From: Gloeopeniophorella convolvens
Lineage: Eukaryota > Basidiomycota > Agaricomycetes > Russulales
Direction: 5' to 3'
NCBI GenBank assembly: GCA_022496205.1
Contig: WTXD01000073.1
Coordinates: forward strand, 52,315 to 116,314
DNA: 64,000 nt
Shown here: piece after piece, positions 55,061-64,000 of the stretch
How positions within the stretch are numbered: the first letter of the stretch is position 1
How the letters are laid out: each line of letters opens with the position of its first letter
Notes under the pieces: model-generated
The model's database searches: none
What the model was told of the DNA's origin: nothing
What the model saw: only the letters and a program-made list of their open reading frames with translations
Made by a program: the position numbers and the translations under genes

Positions 55061-55933
55061 TTTACACTGTCGTTGCGGAGCAGTCAGTGACAGGTGTTGC
55101 TGGTAGCAAGAATAGTTGCGGTTGTAGCGTAACCCCCATGCCTGTGAACTTGTACCTCTGATCCAATTGGACCAGTCTCCAGAGCCCTTTAGTGCGACTT
55201 GGTATAGTACAATTTGTAACTAATCCACCGTAGAAGTGAGCCACCCGGCACGACCACAGAGACGGCATTGAAATAGCCCATCTGTGCGCTATGGGGGAAC
55301 TTCTACTTAAGCCCTAGATGATTGGGGCAATGGATAAGGGGGTCCAATTTGTTCATCATGCATGGCGCTCTGTTTCCCAATAGTCATAAAGACCTGGTAC
55401 TGACGCAAAAATCATGCAAGAGCGGAACTATGAGGCTCATCCCTATGTACTACTGTAAGTAGGGTAGTGCAGTTGTAACAGACGCAAGGTCTAGGGTGGT
55501 GTTCCCTGCCTTGTTATACGCCTAAACCGCTCCCACTGAAGGGCAGACAGCCAACCGTTCACTAGCCAAATAGCATCACAAGGGGCTTCCCCCCTGCTTG
55601 CCTAAGGGGCATAAGGCCGCTCTTCTGGCTCCACAGACAGCGGCTAACTACTGCACGCTGCTGGGGTTTCCCCAGGAACAAGTATAGTACTGGTATAGTA
55701 TAGATATGTACAGAGACCATGATGCGCACGGTGGGATGGAGAAGCTTACAGTGGTTCTGCCACGCCTGGCTCCTTCCCACATGCTCGCATGGAAGCCATC
55801 AAGGCCCAAGTGCTAGGCACAGCCCCTATGCCTCGCATAGGTGCTGACAGGGTTAACACCTTGCCGCTGAGGAGGATACTCACAATGGGAGTTGCGAGTG
55901 CGGAAGTAAGACTTGCTAAAAAGTTAAAGGCCA

Positions 55934-55945
55934 GGGCCCATAACC
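55934..55945 (-). other. Copia primer-binding site (initiator-tRNA half type)
   Basis: On the minus strand GGTTATGGGCCC follows the 5' LTR directly. It is complementary, with one mismatch, to the anticodon stem-loop of eukaryotic initiator tRNA-Met (GGGCTCATAACC). Priming by a half-tRNA is known for Copia-type elements. Confidence 0.7.
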
Positions 55946-56471
55946 TGTTGAAGCGCAGCAGAAACAGGGTGCCAACTAGGCAAGCAAGAGCAAAGCTCAG
56001 TCAGTGAAGTCAACAGACTGAATGTCATTGGCGCAATACCTAGGCAAGCAAGAGCAAAGCTAAAGTAACTAGGTAAGCGCAAGTCCGGAAGTTCCGGAAG
56101 TAAAGTACTTGCCTCAGTCAGTGAAGTCAACAGACTGAGGCTACAAGGGCGAAAACAGCGTCCTTTATATACACAAAAGGAGTGTGGTTTGCATGTGATA
56201 AACAACAGCAACATGTGATAACCAGAGACCCATGTGAAAGCGGAACTAAAGTGGGTCGACCGGAACTGCAGGTGGGTCAACCCGGAACTGCATGTGGGTC
56301 ATGGAAGGGCCCGGAAGAATCTAGAACAGGAACGAAAGTAGGTACAGCCTTAGGGGCTAGAACATAATGATGTCATATACATTGTAGATCAGATAGCTCG
56401 CAGATCACCGAGTCCCTTATCTAATCTAATCAGAGACGTCCTTCCTGTCCTGAGTCCTGTCCGTCTCAACA
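55946..56471 (-). repeat. Copia LTR (right; 5' LTR of the minus-strand element)
   Basis: Same length and termini as the left LTR and 99.4% identical to it. Its right edge joins Gypsy RT-coding DNA directly. Confidence 0.95.
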
Positions 56472-58217
56472 GGCATAGTTTCGAATGTGGTCCCTAAAAT
56501 GACTTGTTAGCCCAAGGTACGACTGCAATTTAAGGGCGGAAGGGGGCTGAGGCCACTTGACCACCGCTGTAAGTTTCGTTAAGTCTGGTGATACGCCGCG
56601 TGGCCTGACTCTCGATCTGGCGAACTTGACCTCTGTCATGAAGAACTGCAATTTTGATGCAGACAGTGAGAGTTTGCGCTCGCGGACTCGGTCTAGTAGT
56701 TGGGTTAGCTTGTTGTGCATTTCTTCGAACGTGTCTGAGGCCATGCCGCCATCGTCGACAAATATTTTCAATGTTCCATTAGCGATTAAGTCGTGGAGGT
56801 TGAGTGCCATGACGATTGCAAATGCTGTTGGTGTGCCAGTTAGTCTGAATGGCATTCGTACGTACCAGAAGTGGCCTAAGCCTTCTATATAAAATGCTGT
56901 ATATGGGCGTGAATCTGCTTCGATTTCGACAGCATAGAACCCTAATGCAAAGTCAATAACGCTGATGTACCGGTGACCACTTAGCTGATGTTGCTTGGCT
57001 TGTATGTCACCTTGTGGCATGGCAGCCACTTTTGAATGTTTGTTGAGTTCTCGGAAGTTTTGACAGATTCGCCATTTTTGGCTCATCGTGCTGCACTGGT
57101 GTGGGTGTCTTGTCACTGGCTTGTGTGCATTGTGAAACCTGAAACTCAACTGGTAAGCCTGCTGCCTCACACTGCTCGTTGATATGCTGCCATAGTTCGT
57201 CAATCGTCAAACCTGCACCCTCATGTGCCTTTTGTCCAAGTGTCGTCGGTGAGACACATTTAATTTTTGCTGGGTTCGCGCGTTCAATGATTCCTGCATC
57301 AAGCATTTCTAGTACTTTCTTATGTAAGTACGCACGCTGTGGTGGCGTGAATGTACGTTGCTGGGTCTTCATTGGGAGAACGACGTCTTCAGGCACATTG
57401 AAGGAGAGTGTCGCCTCCTTCGCTGGGATAACTTCCCTTACTGAAAGGGCGAAACAGTCAGCATATAATGTGATAAGGTTACGCACCTGGTCTTGCTGAT
57501 CCTCAGTGAGGTTGTCACCTATTTTGATTGCGCTCTGGATTGCTGCCACTTGAGCTGGCTTGAATGGTTCTGTTAGTCGCGTGTACTTATCAGGATCCGG
57601 TTGCAAGCCTTCAGTGGGGATTTCAGTCCAGTTGTCCCCAATTGTGAAGTCACCTGTTGCGTCGCTGACTGGCATGACCGTGTTTGCTGTCTGCTCGTCA
57701 TTACCTTGTTTCTCTGCCTCTAGTGTGCATGCTATGGCCAGTTTGCGGATGCGGATTGTGCCAGCTGCATGGTCCCAGTATAGCCAGTCGATCTGGTTCG
57801 TGAGCATCGTGCGGTTGTTTCCATTACTCACCTCAACTGTGTCTACTTCATAATCGTGCCGCACGTTGAACAAATGCAGCAAGGGTTTTCCGAAAAGGAA
57901 CTCCCACATGCCGTTACTATCAAAGACCTCAAAGCTGCCTGTTACCTTCACACTGCCAAGTTTGATAGTTCCGGTCCACTGAGCAAGCGATAGCACCAGC
58001 GTGCCATTTGCCATGCGTAGGATTCGTGTTGAGGGCTTCCCTTCTCCAAGCTGATGTTTGACCCTCTGGTACATTCCTGTGCTCATTGCGCAGAGTAGAG
58101 CACCATCATCAAATAGGGCACGTACACAAATGATCTCGCCTTGTGGTCCATGAATCTTGACCTCATGCATAAACGGTGTGGCTGCTTCACTGCTTTCTGC
58201 GCCACCGACCACATACT
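56472..58217 (-). pseudogene. Gypsy protease and reverse transcriptase half, truncated both ends
   Basis: On the minus strand, a retropepsin-like domain (VRALFDDGALLCAMSTGMYQ) is followed by ATLSFNVPEDVVLPMKTQQR and then, in a shifted frame, Ty3/gypsy RT (RICQNFRELNKHSKVAAMPQ, GHRYISVIDFALGFYAVEI, LKIFVDDGGMASDTFEEM, KLQSYLGLTSHFRD). A frameshift lies near 57150-57200. RT stops at the Copia LTR (56471). RNase H and integrase are missing from this strand. The protease frame starts in truncated LTR sequence on the right. Confidence 0.88.
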
Positions 58218-58452
58218 GTAAGCGCAAGTCCGGAAGTTCCAGAAGTAAAGTACTTGCCTCAGTCAGTGAAGTCAACAGACTGAGGCTACAAGGGCAAAAA
58301 CAGTGTCCTTTATATACACAAAAGGAGTGTGGTTTGCATGTGATAAACAACAGCAACATGTGATAACCAGAGACTCATGTGAAAGCGGAACTAAAGTGGG
58401 TCGACCGGAACTGCAGGTGGGTCAACCCGGAACTGCATGTGGGTCATGGAAG
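58218..58452 (-). repeat. Third Copia LTR, part A (left-truncated)
   Basis: Matches positions 128-362 of the 526-bp LTR (homology starts GTAAGCGCAAG at 58218). It carries more substitutions than LTR 1 and 2, so it is older. It is interrupted at 58452 by the hAT-like insertion. Confidence 0.9.
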
Positions 58453-59927
58453 CAAGGGGGTCTCGAACCTGCAGCCAGAAACTGGGGGTCGCATTTCCTC
58501 AATACCGATAGGGGGTTGGACTAACTAGGTACGTAAGCAGGCACGTGATTAGTCATCAGGGGCATCTACCAAATAGCGAAAGATAAGATTAAAACACGTC
58601 GTTATCCTGTTTCTCGTGTGCTGGGAACCTCCCGCGCTCAACCCTCAGGCGACCTGCAAGGAGTCTAGTCATGCATTATGCAGCGCACCACCCCACCGTC
58701 ATTCATCCCGTGCGTTGCGACAATATTCCCGCGCCCGTCACTGTTGTCACGGTGTGCGACGTCATCATGGTCGACAAGGCCTCACCTGACTCCTATAACG
58801 ACACCCATGCCGATCCAACCCCCATGCCCGCCATCCTTAGCACCCCTGCCATCATTCCCGGGTCCTCAGTCATCTCTGTGACCCGCCAACTGACCGTTTC
58901 CGTGCAGGCGCCCCGAAGGAGAGTGCACACGCTTAAATCGTGTCACACGGCCCTGCGCCACACCGCAACAACGCTGATGTGCTAGTGCAGCAGGTCCCGC
59001 TGCATAGCGCCGCCGCGACGTGGTGCAGCGACACGCGCCCTGCGGAAGCGCCGCCGCTGCCCCCGCCATGCGGTTCCATTGACGGAAACGGTGACGGCGC
59101 GGCCGTTCTCGTGCCCGCCTCCCAACTCGTCACAATGACGATGACGATGACATCACTTCCACCCTCGTCGCGCGGCCCCATTACAAAACGGGGTGACACG
59201 AACACGCCGTCACCACGAGCCCCTCTACGCAGTGATGCCACCGTGACATGGCGCGCCGACCCGCGCATCCCCACTTCCCCACCGCGCTCCAACGAGTGCA
59301 GCTTCACCTTCCCGGACGAGCACAGTCACACCATACTCATGTTCAACTCACCACCCCTGCCGCTATGCGATTGTGCACGCGCAGCCCCTGCCGCTACCCC
59401 ATGCGCCACTGCTTGCCACGCCAAACCACTGCCGCGCTCTGACGAGCGCGGTTCCACTCTCCTGGTCGAGGATGGCATCCCCAGCCTCGCATCCGCCCCA
59501 CCGCCCCGCCACCTCACAACTGCATGCGCAGCTTCCCGCGCGCCTTGAGCGCTGCATCGGACTGCCGTGGCTGCACTGCCACGTTCAGGGCCGGTCCCCA
59601 CATCCTCCCACCACTACCACAAAATCCCGTGCGCAACATTGACTTTGCAAGTGCAAGCAGCAACAGTGTGCATGCCACTGCTCCGCCAACTCCATTGTCC
59701 CGCGCCAATGCGGTCTTGGACTAGCGACACACAACCATACTAGAATAGTGCCCAAAATGCTTATTAGACACGTTTCCAGACTTAATGGAGAACTTTAGAG
59801 TACCATCCGGCCATCACTGGCCAAAAATCAGCCAATTTATGAGGGGGTGCAACTTTCTGATAGGACCATCACCGGACCAACTAACTACCTAACGTCCGGT
59901 CCCGGCCTGCCGGCCCGAGACCCCTTG
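58453..59927. mobile_element. hAT-like non-autonomous element, 1,475 bp
   Basis: Inserted in the third Copia LTR and flanked by a perfect 8-bp target duplication, CATGGAAG (58445-58452 and 59928-59935). Termini are inverted: CAAGGGGGTCTCG at the left and CGAGACCCCTTG at the right. An 8-bp duplication and CA(A)GGG-type ends fit hAT elements. Internal DNA is C-rich (58680-59700) with overlapping frames on both strands, but no transposase motif is seen, so it is called non-autonomous. Confidence 0.85.
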
Positions 59928-59935
59928 CATGGAAG

Positions 59936-60099
59936 GGCCCGGAAGAATCTAGAACAGGAACGAGAGTAGGTACAGCCTTAGGGGCTAGAACATAATGATG
60001 TCATATACATTGTAGATCAGATAGCTCGCAGACCACCAAGTCCCTTATCTAATCTAATCAGAGACGTCCTTTCTGTCCTGAGTCCTGTCCATCTTAACA
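59936..60099 (-). repeat. Third Copia LTR, part B
   Basis: Continues the LTR after the hAT-like element and the duplicated octamer, ending TTAACA (TCAACA in the other copies). Gypsy integrase sequence follows at once. Confidence 0.9.
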
Positions 60100-61370
60100 C
60101 TTCGGGACCGCAAGCAAGCCCAACATCGAGCATCACAGTACATGATCAAGGATGGTCGACTATGGCGCATACATGGAGGATCTAGTGTGCGCGCACGCGC
60201 GCGAACAGAGTGCGTATCACAAGCTGAGGCAGAGAAGCTTGCAGTGGAACAGCATCGCGGGGGTGACCACCTCGGCCGTGATGCCACTAAAATTGCCTTA
60301 CTTGATCGCATAACCAGCCCTAATCTCGACGCCTCCATCATGCGGGCCCTGAAGACGTGCCCAGAGTGCAAAAATTTCGGACCGACGCACCTCCACGCTC
60401 TTCTCCAACCCATCACCCGCCGGCACCCTTTTGAGCTCCTGGTCGGAGACTACCTTAAACTACCAACAGGAAAAGGGGGCTACAAGATCGTAGGCCTGTA
60501 CTTGGATGTCTTCTCACAGCACATTTGGGCATTTCCCTACAAGATGGAAGTCCGGGCAAAACACACAGTCGACGCGCTACGTACCATCTTCCGCCACTTT
60601 GTGGCTCCCGAGACATTCATGACTGACAGCGGCTCTCACTTCAATGCTGCAGAAGTCCGCGAGTTCTGCGACACGCGAGGAACCAAGCATCATGTCACAC
60701 CGGCATACTCACCGTGGGTCAATGGACTCGTAGAGGGCACCAACAAGATCCTCCTGAACGTGTTGCACCGACTTTGTGCACCAACAGTCGGTGAAAACGA
60801 TCCACCCACTGACGACAAAGACATTCTACGCGCGTGGCCAGAGCACCTCGACGCCGCAATCGACGCACTCAACCATCGAATATTGCCAGCACTCAAATAC
60901 TCGCCAAAGGAGCTGTTGCTGGGTATCACAGTAAACACAACGAAGACACCCCAGGAAGTCATGGACACCGAAACTACGGAGTTCGAGGCTGCAACGCACA
61001 TAGCCTATGTCGCGCAACAGCACATCGACGGATACGAGGCGGCAGTGTGCCACGCTGCAGCACAGAAACGCGCATTCGATAAACGCGTCCTGAAGGACAC
61101 CGGTGAGGTTATTTTCGCATGAGGGCAACTCGTTCAAGTGTATCGCAGCACACTCGATGGGAACTTCAAGACAGACCGAAAACTCTTGCCCTGGTGGTCC
61201 CAACCGTACCGCATTCACGCACGAATTCGTAACGCATACGTACTCGAGGAGCTGAACGGCACGAGCATTTCGGGCGAATTCAGCGCGCGCCGACTTCGGG
61301 CATTCCATCCACGACCGGGAAGTCAGTTGGAAGTTGAGCAGAAGGATTGGGTTCAGGAGCACGCAAGAGC
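60100..61370 (+). pseudogene. Gypsy integrase, opposite orientation to the RT half
   Basis: The frame opens at 60142. It has an HHCC zinc-binding domain (EQHRGGDHLGRDATK ... TCPECKNFG) and an RNase-H-fold core with the catalytic triad in LLVGDYLKLPTG, FMTDSGSHFNA and SPWVNGLVEGTNKIL. A C-terminal GPY-like part follows (PWWSQPYRIHARIRNAYVLE). One in-frame TGA at 61120-61122 interrupts it, and the same frame then continues. It begins right after the third Copia LTR. A purine run (GAGAGGGGGG, 61417-61426) downstream may be the Gypsy polypurine tract. Confidence 0.88.
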
Positions 61371-61426
61371 AGAAGCAGAGACGGATCAGCGCGGTGAGGG
61401 TACCGCTCTATTTTCGAGAGGGGGGC

Positions 61427-63651
61427 ATGGAATAGGGGGTGACGCAGCAGGGGGAGAGAGAGACTTGGAGCGAGTTCGGGAACGCGAGAGAGAATGCGAG
61501 ACGGTATCAGAACCGTAGCTACTCCGGGAAATGCCGAATCTCCTCCTCCTCTGACTCTACGCCTGGCAGCAGCGCCGCCTCCAACGGTCGGTGCATCGCT
61601 TGCGCTGTCGACGGCGCCCGGCGGCGCGCACATTGCGCTGTATGGGCTGCGCGTGTCCGGTGCATCTCGCGCGGACCTCTTTGTTCTAGTTGCTGAGGCG
61701 GGCTGTGCATAGGAACGCTGAGGCATGTGCAGCATGCGGCGGTCAAGCGGAACTGTGCGGTGGTGGCATGGGTGCGCGCGGGCAATGATGGGACGTACGG
61801 TACATCGATCGCGCGCCGTGTCTTGCAGAGAAACTCAAGTGGCGGTGGTGTAGGTGTCGGTGCAAGCGCTGTGCAGCTCGAGTCGAGCGCGCACGAAATC
61901 GAGGCGCCGCAGGGCTAGTCGTCCCTCTTCAGTAAAGTGAATGAGCCCCCTGCGGGTTCCTCGACCCGCCGCTGCTCCTCACGCTTCGTATCATGTCGTC
62001 CCCCTCCCTCACTGGCATGAATCCTCTGTCCACTTCACGACCGCTCGCACTGGCCGATCCAGCCCCTCGTGCGTGCTGGGCGCACGCACGTGCACGGGCG
62101 CGCACGCGTGTAACGCCTCGCGGGATGATAGACATCGGACACACGAGGATGCCGGAAGCGCGAGGAGGAGCGCGGGGAGGCGCGCAGCACGGAGAGGAGG
62201 TGCGTCGCGTTGGCTAGGCCCTGTTCAGCGGCGACACACATGGACGTTGCACCTGCTCAGACGCGCTGTCAACGAAGAAGAGAAGCGAGCAACCCGCCGC
62301 GATCACTGCTGCGCACGCACGCATCAGCCTGCATTCTCGATTTGGCGAGTTAGTAGCGCAGGCACCTCCGGTTGCGGAGAGCACCTTGCAGAACGTGTGC
62401 AGGCGCACGAGCCGGTGCGCCTCGACCCCGAGCACGGCAATGAGCCGGCGCCCGCAGAGCCCAACACGCCCCTCGCGTGCACCTTGTCAACCATAACATG
62501 TGCTTTTCGGGGAGGGAAAACCGCATTTGACGCTTCCAGCATCTCTGCTAGCGGCGCGAGCGTGTCATTGATCCTGCACGCTGCGCTCTCGACGGCTACG
62601 AACACGCTCTGCTCGCTCGCGCAAAGCGCAGTGCTCTCTGCGCATAGCTGTGGTGGTGAGATCTCGCAGCACGGAGGGGGGTACGCTCAGTAATGCGTCA
62701 TGTCGTGCTACAGCATCGCTACTGCATGCATGGCGAGAGCGGCGAGCACAGTGGGGTTATGTGTTGTGGTGGTATATCGGGTTCAGCAACATTTAATACA
62801 GATTAGTGCCTTGATAGGGCCTCTGGCAGCAGCGCGGGCTTGAGGCATACACGCCACAGCTCGCAGAGCTAGTCTCGTTCCAAGAAGTTCTAGGAGAGGT
62901 CGAGTTACTCGAGCGAGAGGGGGGAGGATAGGGGGACGTGGTGAAAATCGAAGACGAAATGCCGTTCTGTGAGGGAAACGTGGGAATTGTTCAGAAAATT
63001 TGACTCTGACTTTGTTCTCAGTCCGGGGTACTGCGGTCTCGGCTTCCCTATCAAGTCCTCCCCTCTCCTCCCCTCTCCCTCACCGAAAACCGTCTGGGGA
63101 CGAGGCTATCGGCGAGCCTACAGCTAAAACCGAAACCGTAAGCCCTTTTCCACTTCTCGGGAATACAGGCCCGGGTTTCGATTAAGCATTCGGTTGCTGA
63201 TGCCGAGAAACCCGCCTGTCGACTTGCTGCCGTGCCAACACAAAATGATAACCCCGCGTCGAGGACTTAACTTGGGCCTGCTCCGCTCAGGTTATGTCAG
63301 ACTCACGTGTATCTGGGGATAACTGGCAGGGACCTATGATTTCGGTTCTAGCTGTAAGGGCAAGTACTAGTGGGCTGCGACCACTCCTGCAGTCGAATGC
63401 AAGTCGAACGCGACTCGCGCGTCGCATCATGTGATGTTTCTTACGCGAATGTAATCGGGGACGAATGCGTCACCCATCCAAAAGGGGAAGGCAGACAGGA
63501 CCACCCGCCTGGGGTCTAGGATTACCGTGCTCATGGGGTTCTGTACCCCCGGAGGTGCACGATAATCGATTCAAAAGAACAAAAATAAAACGCTTCTCTG
63601 GACTCATAAGAGCAGCAACTCCGTTGGACTGGGGCACCAACGACAGCCATC
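61427..63651. other. GC-rich region, possible Gypsy 3' end; no gene recognised
   Basis: The first part may be the Gypsy 3' LTR if the purine run at 61417 is its polypurine tract, but no second copy is in the window to define it. The 250-residue plus-strand frame at 61941-62693 overlaps minus-strand frames and has no motif, so it is not called. Confidence 0.45.
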
Positions 63652-64000
63652 ATGCCGTCCGAAACCTCTGGATTCATCGACTTCACCTATGCAGGCGAAA
63701 ACCCATAAGACGTGGTACAAGGCCGTCGGTGACCTCGCCTCAGGTGTCACGCCCGTCGTCATCCTCCACGGCGGCCCGGCATCCCCCACTTCTACCTGCT
63801 TCCCAACCTCGAGCTTACCCGCACGAACAACATCCCGACCATCATCTATGATCAAATCGGCGTCGGCCAGTCTAGCCACCTTAAGGACAAGCCGAAGGAG
63901 TTCTGGACGGTCGAGCTGTTCATGGACGAGCTCGATAACCTGCTCTCGAAGCTCGGCATCGCCGACAACTTCGGCCTCATCGGCCACTCGTGGGAGGAAT
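63652..64000 (+). pseudogene. Proline iminopeptidase-family alpha/beta hydrolase, partial, with three indels
   Basis: The ATG at 63652 opens PSETSGFIDFTYAGE. Family sequence then continues in other frames: TWYKAVGDLASGVTPVVIL, the oxyanion HGGP, PTIIYDQIGVGQSSHL and the nucleophile elbow GHSW at the right edge. The frame breaks at an extra A in AAAA (63698-63701), a missing G in CCCGG (63775-63779) and again at TGGGAGG (63991-63997). The first two compensate each other. All three lie in homopolymers, so base-call errors are as likely as true decay. The family removes N-terminal proline or acts on amino-acid amides. The gene runs off the window. Confidence 0.85.

Larger units (their letters stand above)
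50161..56471 (-). mobile_element. Ty1/copia LTR retrotransposon, 6.3 kb, complete but disabled
   Basis: Two 526-bp LTRs flank internal DNA whose coding order on the minus strand is gag, zinc knuckle, protease, integrase, RT, RNase H, which is the Copia order. The 5' LTR is therefore at the right end. The primer-binding site and polypurine tract are both in the right places. The LTRs differ at only 3 of 526 positions, but the coding region has a nonsense codon and several frameshifts. The flanks show no matching 5-bp target duplication (left TCAAC, right GGCAT). Confidence 0.92.

Noticed and set aside
58680..59700. Overlapping frames of up to 202 residues on both strands inside the hAT-like element
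   Set aside because: C-rich low-complexity DNA with no transposase motif; frames are open on both strands.
61941..62693. 250-residue plus-strand open frame
   Set aside because: GC-rich region with equally open minus-strand frames, no motif, no splice support; composition explains the length.
1..64000. CRISPR array, bacterial operon or phage features
   Set aside because: Spliceosomal introns, Pol III tRNA and LTR elements show a fungal nuclear genome; no regularly spaced identical repeats were seen.

Overview
The window is nuclear DNA of a filamentous basidiomycete, most likely an Agaricomycete (mushroom or polypore type). Genes are dense and on both strands. Most are cut by many short introns (about 47-75 nt, GT-AG with CTNAY-like branch points). 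The gene set is typical of these fungi: a conidiation-6 protein, a BTB/POZ protein, Zn2Cys6 and GATA factors, an AXL2-like cadherin-fold protein, and remnants of Copia, Gypsy, pogo-like and hAT-like elements. All gene models were built by eye, by joining reading frames across splice signals and checking that every exon phase agrees.

Layout. 1-600: 5' end of a coiled-coil protein gene (minus strand, runs off the left edge), then a tRNA-Pro(CGG) with a 12-nt intron. 600-3170: intergenic, with two unusual repeat clusters. 3174-4557: 3-ketoacyl-CoA thiolase. 8280-9666: Zn2Cys6 regulator. 11785-31000 is a compact housekeeping block: dynein light chain LC8, AXL2-like protein, HhH-GPD DNA glycosylase (MBD4-like), a Kap123/importin-4 type karyopherin (16 exons), an RQT4/TRIP4-type zinc-finger protein, a DCR2-like phosphoesterase, a secreted protein with two CBM19-like repeats, a BTB protein and mitochondrial dihydroorotate dehydrogenase. 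32492-48334 is less conserved: two multi-exon genes of unknown function with helical N-termini (one ending in a predicted beta-grasp domain, one in a 500-residue Ser/Pro-rich tail), a four-helix membrane protein, a con-6 stress protein and a GATA factor.

49640-61400 is a nested transposon cluster. A pogo-like end is cut by a 6.3-kb Ty1/copia element with 526-bp LTRs. That element abuts the protease-RT half of a Gypsy element in inverted orientation. Next comes a third, truncated Copia LTR split by a 1,475-bp hAT-like non-autonomous element with a perfect 8-bp target duplication, and then the Gypsy integrase in the opposite orientation. 61400-63650 has no recognised gene. The window ends inside a proline-iminopeptidase-family hydrolase that carries three single-base breaks at homopolymers.

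The genes do not form one pathway. The neighbour relations that stand out are divergent promoters (AXL2/glycosylase, 241 bp; BTB/DHODH, 379 bp), convergent pairs (LC8/AXL2, glycosylase/importin), and same-strand runs. I found no clear new molecular system. The best candidates for undescribed biology are the two unknown multi-exon genes at 32-39 kb and the rearranged transposon nest.
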